Position numbers and translations under genes: made by a program. The notes below the pieces were generated by a model. It worked only from the letters and a program-made list of their open reading frames with translations, was not told where the DNA came from and searched no databases. A stretch of 64,000 nucleotides of DNA from Knufia peltigerae (taxonomy: Eukaryota > Ascomycota > Eurotiomycetes > Chaetothyriales > Trichomeriaceae), in the NCBI GenBank assembly GCA_030247855.1, contig JAPDRN010000082.1:62001-126000 (forward strand), in the 5' to 3' direction. Shown here one piece after another: positions 61,210 through 64,000 of this stretch (position 1 is the first letter of the stretch; each line of letters opens with the position of its first letter).

Positions 61210-63237
61210 ATGCGTTGGTCATTACTTCGTTTGCCTGCTTTACTTCGCCGCTCGTCGAGCCGAGTTCAACCTCCATCACCCTTGCAGTCCGTACGCTCCT
61301 TCTCATTCTCCAGTTCCCTACGAAGCGTCGACATGGAAACAGTAGACACCACCAAGCGGTTGGCACATCTGCGCGACCTGATGCGCCAACACAAAGTCGA
61401 CGTTTATATCGTTCCTTCGGAAGACAGCCATCAATCAGAATACATAGCCCCGTGCGACGCAAGAAGGGAATATATTTGTGGCTTCACAGGGTCGGCGGGC
61501 ACTGCTGTGATCACACTAGACAAAGCTGCTCTAGCTACAGACGGGCGATATTTTAATCAGGCTTCCAAACAGCTTGATACCAACTGGTCATTACTGAAGC
61601 AAGGCCTGGAAGATGTTCCTACTTGGCAGGAATGGTACGATTTGATCCTCGAACATTGATGAGCACGAACTGAGTTTGAAAATAGGACCATAGAGCAGGC
61701 CTCAGGCGGAAAGACAGTAGGAGTTGATCCAACGGTCATTACTGCAGTAGACGCTCGAAAATTGAGTGAAGAGCTCAAGAAGAAGTCACACGCAAGCCTG
61801 GTAGGGGTATCAGACAACCTGATCGACAAGCTCTGGAACGACAGACCAGCCAGGCCGACCGGGAAGGTCATTGTACTCGACGAAAAGTACGCAGGCAAAT
61901 CGTTCAAGGAGAAGTTGGAGGATCTACGGAAGGAGCTCAAGAAGAAAAAGGCTGCTGGCATGGTCGTGTCGATGCTGGACGAAGTGGCATGGCTGTTCAA
62001 CCTTCGTGGAAGTGACATTCCTTATAATCCTGTCTTCTTTTCTTACGCCGCCGTCACCCACGATTCCGCGACTTTGTATGTTGATTCGAGTAAGTTGGGG
62101 TCAGAAGTCAAGGAGTATCTGGTCGGATCTGTCGAGATCAAGCCGTACAACGCTCTCTTTGACGATCTCGCAAGCCTGTCTGAAGCAGCATCCAGTGCTG
62201 TGCAGCAAGATGGAGACGCTCAAGCCCACGACCCAAAGCTGTTCTTATCTAATAGGTCATCCTGGGCCCTGTATTTGGGGTTGGGGGGCGAAGAAAAGGT
62301 CGAAGAAGGTCGTAGTCCTCTCTCCGATGCCAAAGCCGTCAAGAATGAGACTGAGCTGGAAGGGATGCGGCAGTGCCACATTCGAGACGGAGCGGCGCTT
62401 ATCGAATATTTCGCGTGGCTGGAACACGAGCTGCTCGGCGGTGCATGGGTCGATGAAGTTCAGGGTGCAGATAAACTTCTAGAGATTCGATCAAAGGGCG
62501 AGCGTTTTATGGGACTGTCTTTCGACACCATCTCTTCGACAGGCCCCAATGCTGCCGTTATTCACTACAGCCCGGAGCGCGGCAACTGCTCTGTCATTGA
62601 CCCCAAACAAATCTATCTGTGTGACTCAGGCGCTCAGTATCTTGACGGAACCACTGACACCACCCGGACATTACATTTCGGCGCACCTACCGAGATGGAA
62701 GTCAAGTCGTACACCCTCGTATTGAAGGGTCTCATATCTCTTGATAGGGCTGTTTTCCCGAAAGGGACGACCGGTTTTGGGATTGATGCGCTTGCTCGGC
62801 AACACCTGTGGCGCGAAGGATTAGATTACAGACACGGTACCGGACATGGTGTGGGATCCTTCCTCAATGTCCACGAAGGGCCTATCGGCATCGGTACCCG
62901 CGCCGCTTATTCGGAGGTGTCGATAAGTATTGGCAACGTTATTTCCGACGAACCAGGATATTATGAAGATGGCAAGTTTGGAATTCGGATAGAAAACATG
63001 ATCATGGCGCGAGAGGCCAAGACGAATCACAAGTTTGGGGATAAACCCTGGATCGGATTCGAGCACGTTACGATGGTCCCAATGTGCAGGAAATTGATCG
63101 ACCCAACGATGCTGGACCCAGAGGAACGAGATTGGCTCAATGATTATCATAAGGAAGTGTGGGAGAAGACGAGTGGCTTCTTCAAAGATGACGACCGGAC
63201 GACACGTTGGCTAAAGAGGGAGACGGCGTCGATATGA
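61210..63237 (+). CDS. AMPP: Xaa-Pro aminopeptidase P (peptidase M24B)
   Basis: The enzyme removes an N-terminal residue when the next is Pro, using two manganese ions. Exons 61210-61634 and 61686-63237 join in frame across a 51-base GT-AG intron and encode 658 residues. The N-terminal creatinase domain shows VDVYIVPSEDSHQSEYIAP and DGRYFNQASKQLD. The C-terminal pita-bread domain carries the metal ligands: YLCDSGAQYLDGTTDTTRTL (two Asp), HGTGHGVGSFLNVHEGP (His), SDEPGYYEDGKFGIRIEN (Glu) and the late Glu in GFEHVTMVP. The first 40 residues are Arg/Ser/Leu-rich and acid-free, like a mitochondrial presequence. A second ATG (residue 42, METVDTTKRL) sits exactly at the start of the mature enzyme, so two isoforms are possible. 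Confidence 0.95.
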
Positions 63238-63407
63238 TTTGCGGACCATAGACGGGCTGCGAGCTGGAAATCTGTCAAGTCACGCATTGATGTCAGGGAA
63301 TTGCTCAAAGTCGTGGCGAGATATCTTTAAACTTCTAGACGGCATGACAGATGATACTTGCATCGTCTAGAGCTCTCGAGCAAGGGTCTAGTTTCGATCC
63401 GCTTGAA

Positions 63408-64000
63408 TTATTTTACCCATGAACATCGGTAAAGAACGCATAAGGTCTCGTACGAAGTAATTCCTATAGTAGGAGACAAGAGAATAGTAGCATGGAAAGG
63501 TCGACTCTTGTTGTTGTTGCTCTTGCAAGTGCATGCTCCTGAACATCGAGAACTCAAGTCTAGATCTTGCGGGCCAGCATCGTCTTCTTGATCCATGAGG
63601 TTCCGACATACATCGAGATGATCCGAGACGGATCCGAGAACGTCAGGGAACGTCTGCTGTTGAGGTTCGTCTTGTGTTTCATGGCCCGGGAGAAAATCGG
63701 CCTTGGGTCCCAAGAAAAGGACCAGTCTGGGATTCTTTGACCGCTCGCCGGCGGCAAGGTCGAGATACTTCTTCGCTAAGTTTGGATCTCGAGGGTATAC
63801 GAATATCCACACGTCAAACTCTGACGCCTCATCGTAGAGAGACGACGTCGAGGGTACGGTACATCGTAGTTCGTGTGGGAGGTACTTGTTCGCCGTGGTG
63901 GAAGAAGCGACTTCGAGGCCAAGAAGGTCCAGGTCGAATGAGTGGCGGTTTCTGGCGCTTGACGTGATGAGAGTAGCTTCGAAGAGACCTGTACCGGAAC
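63408..64000 (-). CDS. 3' part of an unrecognised gene cut by the window edge
   Basis: On the minus strand a reading frame enters from the right edge and stays open to a stop at 63408. Its N-terminal visible part is protein-like: SGTGLFEATLITSSARNRHS, FDVWIFVYPRDPNLAKKYLD and PRLVLFLGPKADFLPGH. After about 63620 the frame becomes low in conservation signals (Cys-, Asn- and Ser-rich). A GTATGT donor-like site lies at about 63617 and a second frame gives MYVGTSWIKKTMLARKI with a stop at 63560, so the real end may involve an intron. I do not recognise the family. The 5' end lies outside the window. Confidence 0.5.
   Translation of the reverse strand, partial: SGTGLFEATLITSSARNRHSFDLDLLGLEVASSTTANKYLPHELRCTVPSTSSLYDEASEFDVWIFVYPRDPNLAKKYLDLAAGERSKNPRLVLFLGPKADFLPGHETQDEPQQQTFPDVLGSVSDHLDVCRNLMDQEDDAGPQDLDLSSRCSGACTCKSNNNKSRPFHATILLSPTIGITSYETLCVLYRCSWVK

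Noticed and set aside
1..64000. CRISPR array, prokaryotic operon, secondary-metabolite cluster or transposon
   Set aside because: No regularly spaced repeats, no transposase or reverse-transcriptase motifs, and no synthase genes were seen; the content is ordinary fungal chromosomal genes.

Overview
The window looks like nuclear DNA of a filamentous ascomycete (Pezizomycotina; perhaps Eurotiomycetes or Chaetothyriales, but that finer placement is a guess). The evidence is a complete five-exon actin gene, short GT-AG introns of mostly 45-110 bases with CTGAC/CTAAC-like branch points, and a set of compact fungal housekeeping genes on both strands. There are no operons, no recognisable transposon, no rRNA or tRNA gene and no CRISPR array.

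Layout, left to right: ACT1 (+); homoserine kinase THR1 (-) and the fused purine gene ADE5,7 (+), which diverge; a 1.4-kb stretch with a possible unrecognised or decaying gene; PET127 (+); a large PH/leucine-rich-repeat protein (+); a GT32 enzyme of the SUR1/CSH1 type (+) converging on an aldehyde dehydrogenase (-); a small Rcf2/Rcf3-like membrane protein (+); LOC1 (+) converging on a six-exon EHT1/EEB1-like alpha/beta hydrolase (-); the glutamine-rich cohesin loader MAU2/SCC4 (+); an FCP1/NIF-type HAD protein (-); RRP36 (+) converging on a zinc alcohol dehydrogenase (-); and an unrecognised Pro/Ser-rich protein (-).

After a 3.3-kb gene-poor gap comes a dense cluster: RPC19 (+), the complex I LYR subunit NDUFA6/B14 (-), HIS3 (+), the centromeric histone CENP-A/CSE4 (-) and a derlin (+). 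The window continues with CWC21 (-), a short Zn2Cys6 regulator (-), a 2.4-kb gap, exocyst SEC8 (-), a small unknown protein (-), a KAP122/importin-13-like karyopherin (-), aminopeptidase P (+) and a gene cut by the right edge (-).

The genes do not form a pathway or a secondary-metabolite cluster. They are mixed core functions: cytoskeleton, amino-acid and purine synthesis, ribosome assembly, Pol I/III, mitochondrial RNA and respiration, ER quality control, chromosome segregation and cohesion, splicing, secretion and nuclear transport. I reconstructed exon structures by hand from splice signals, reading-frame continuity and family conservation. I found no convincing new biological system. The best items to follow up are the micro-exons, altered catalytic motifs in two enzyme families, the CENP-A gene, the Q-rich loader tail, the start-site questions and a short motif that recurs between genes.
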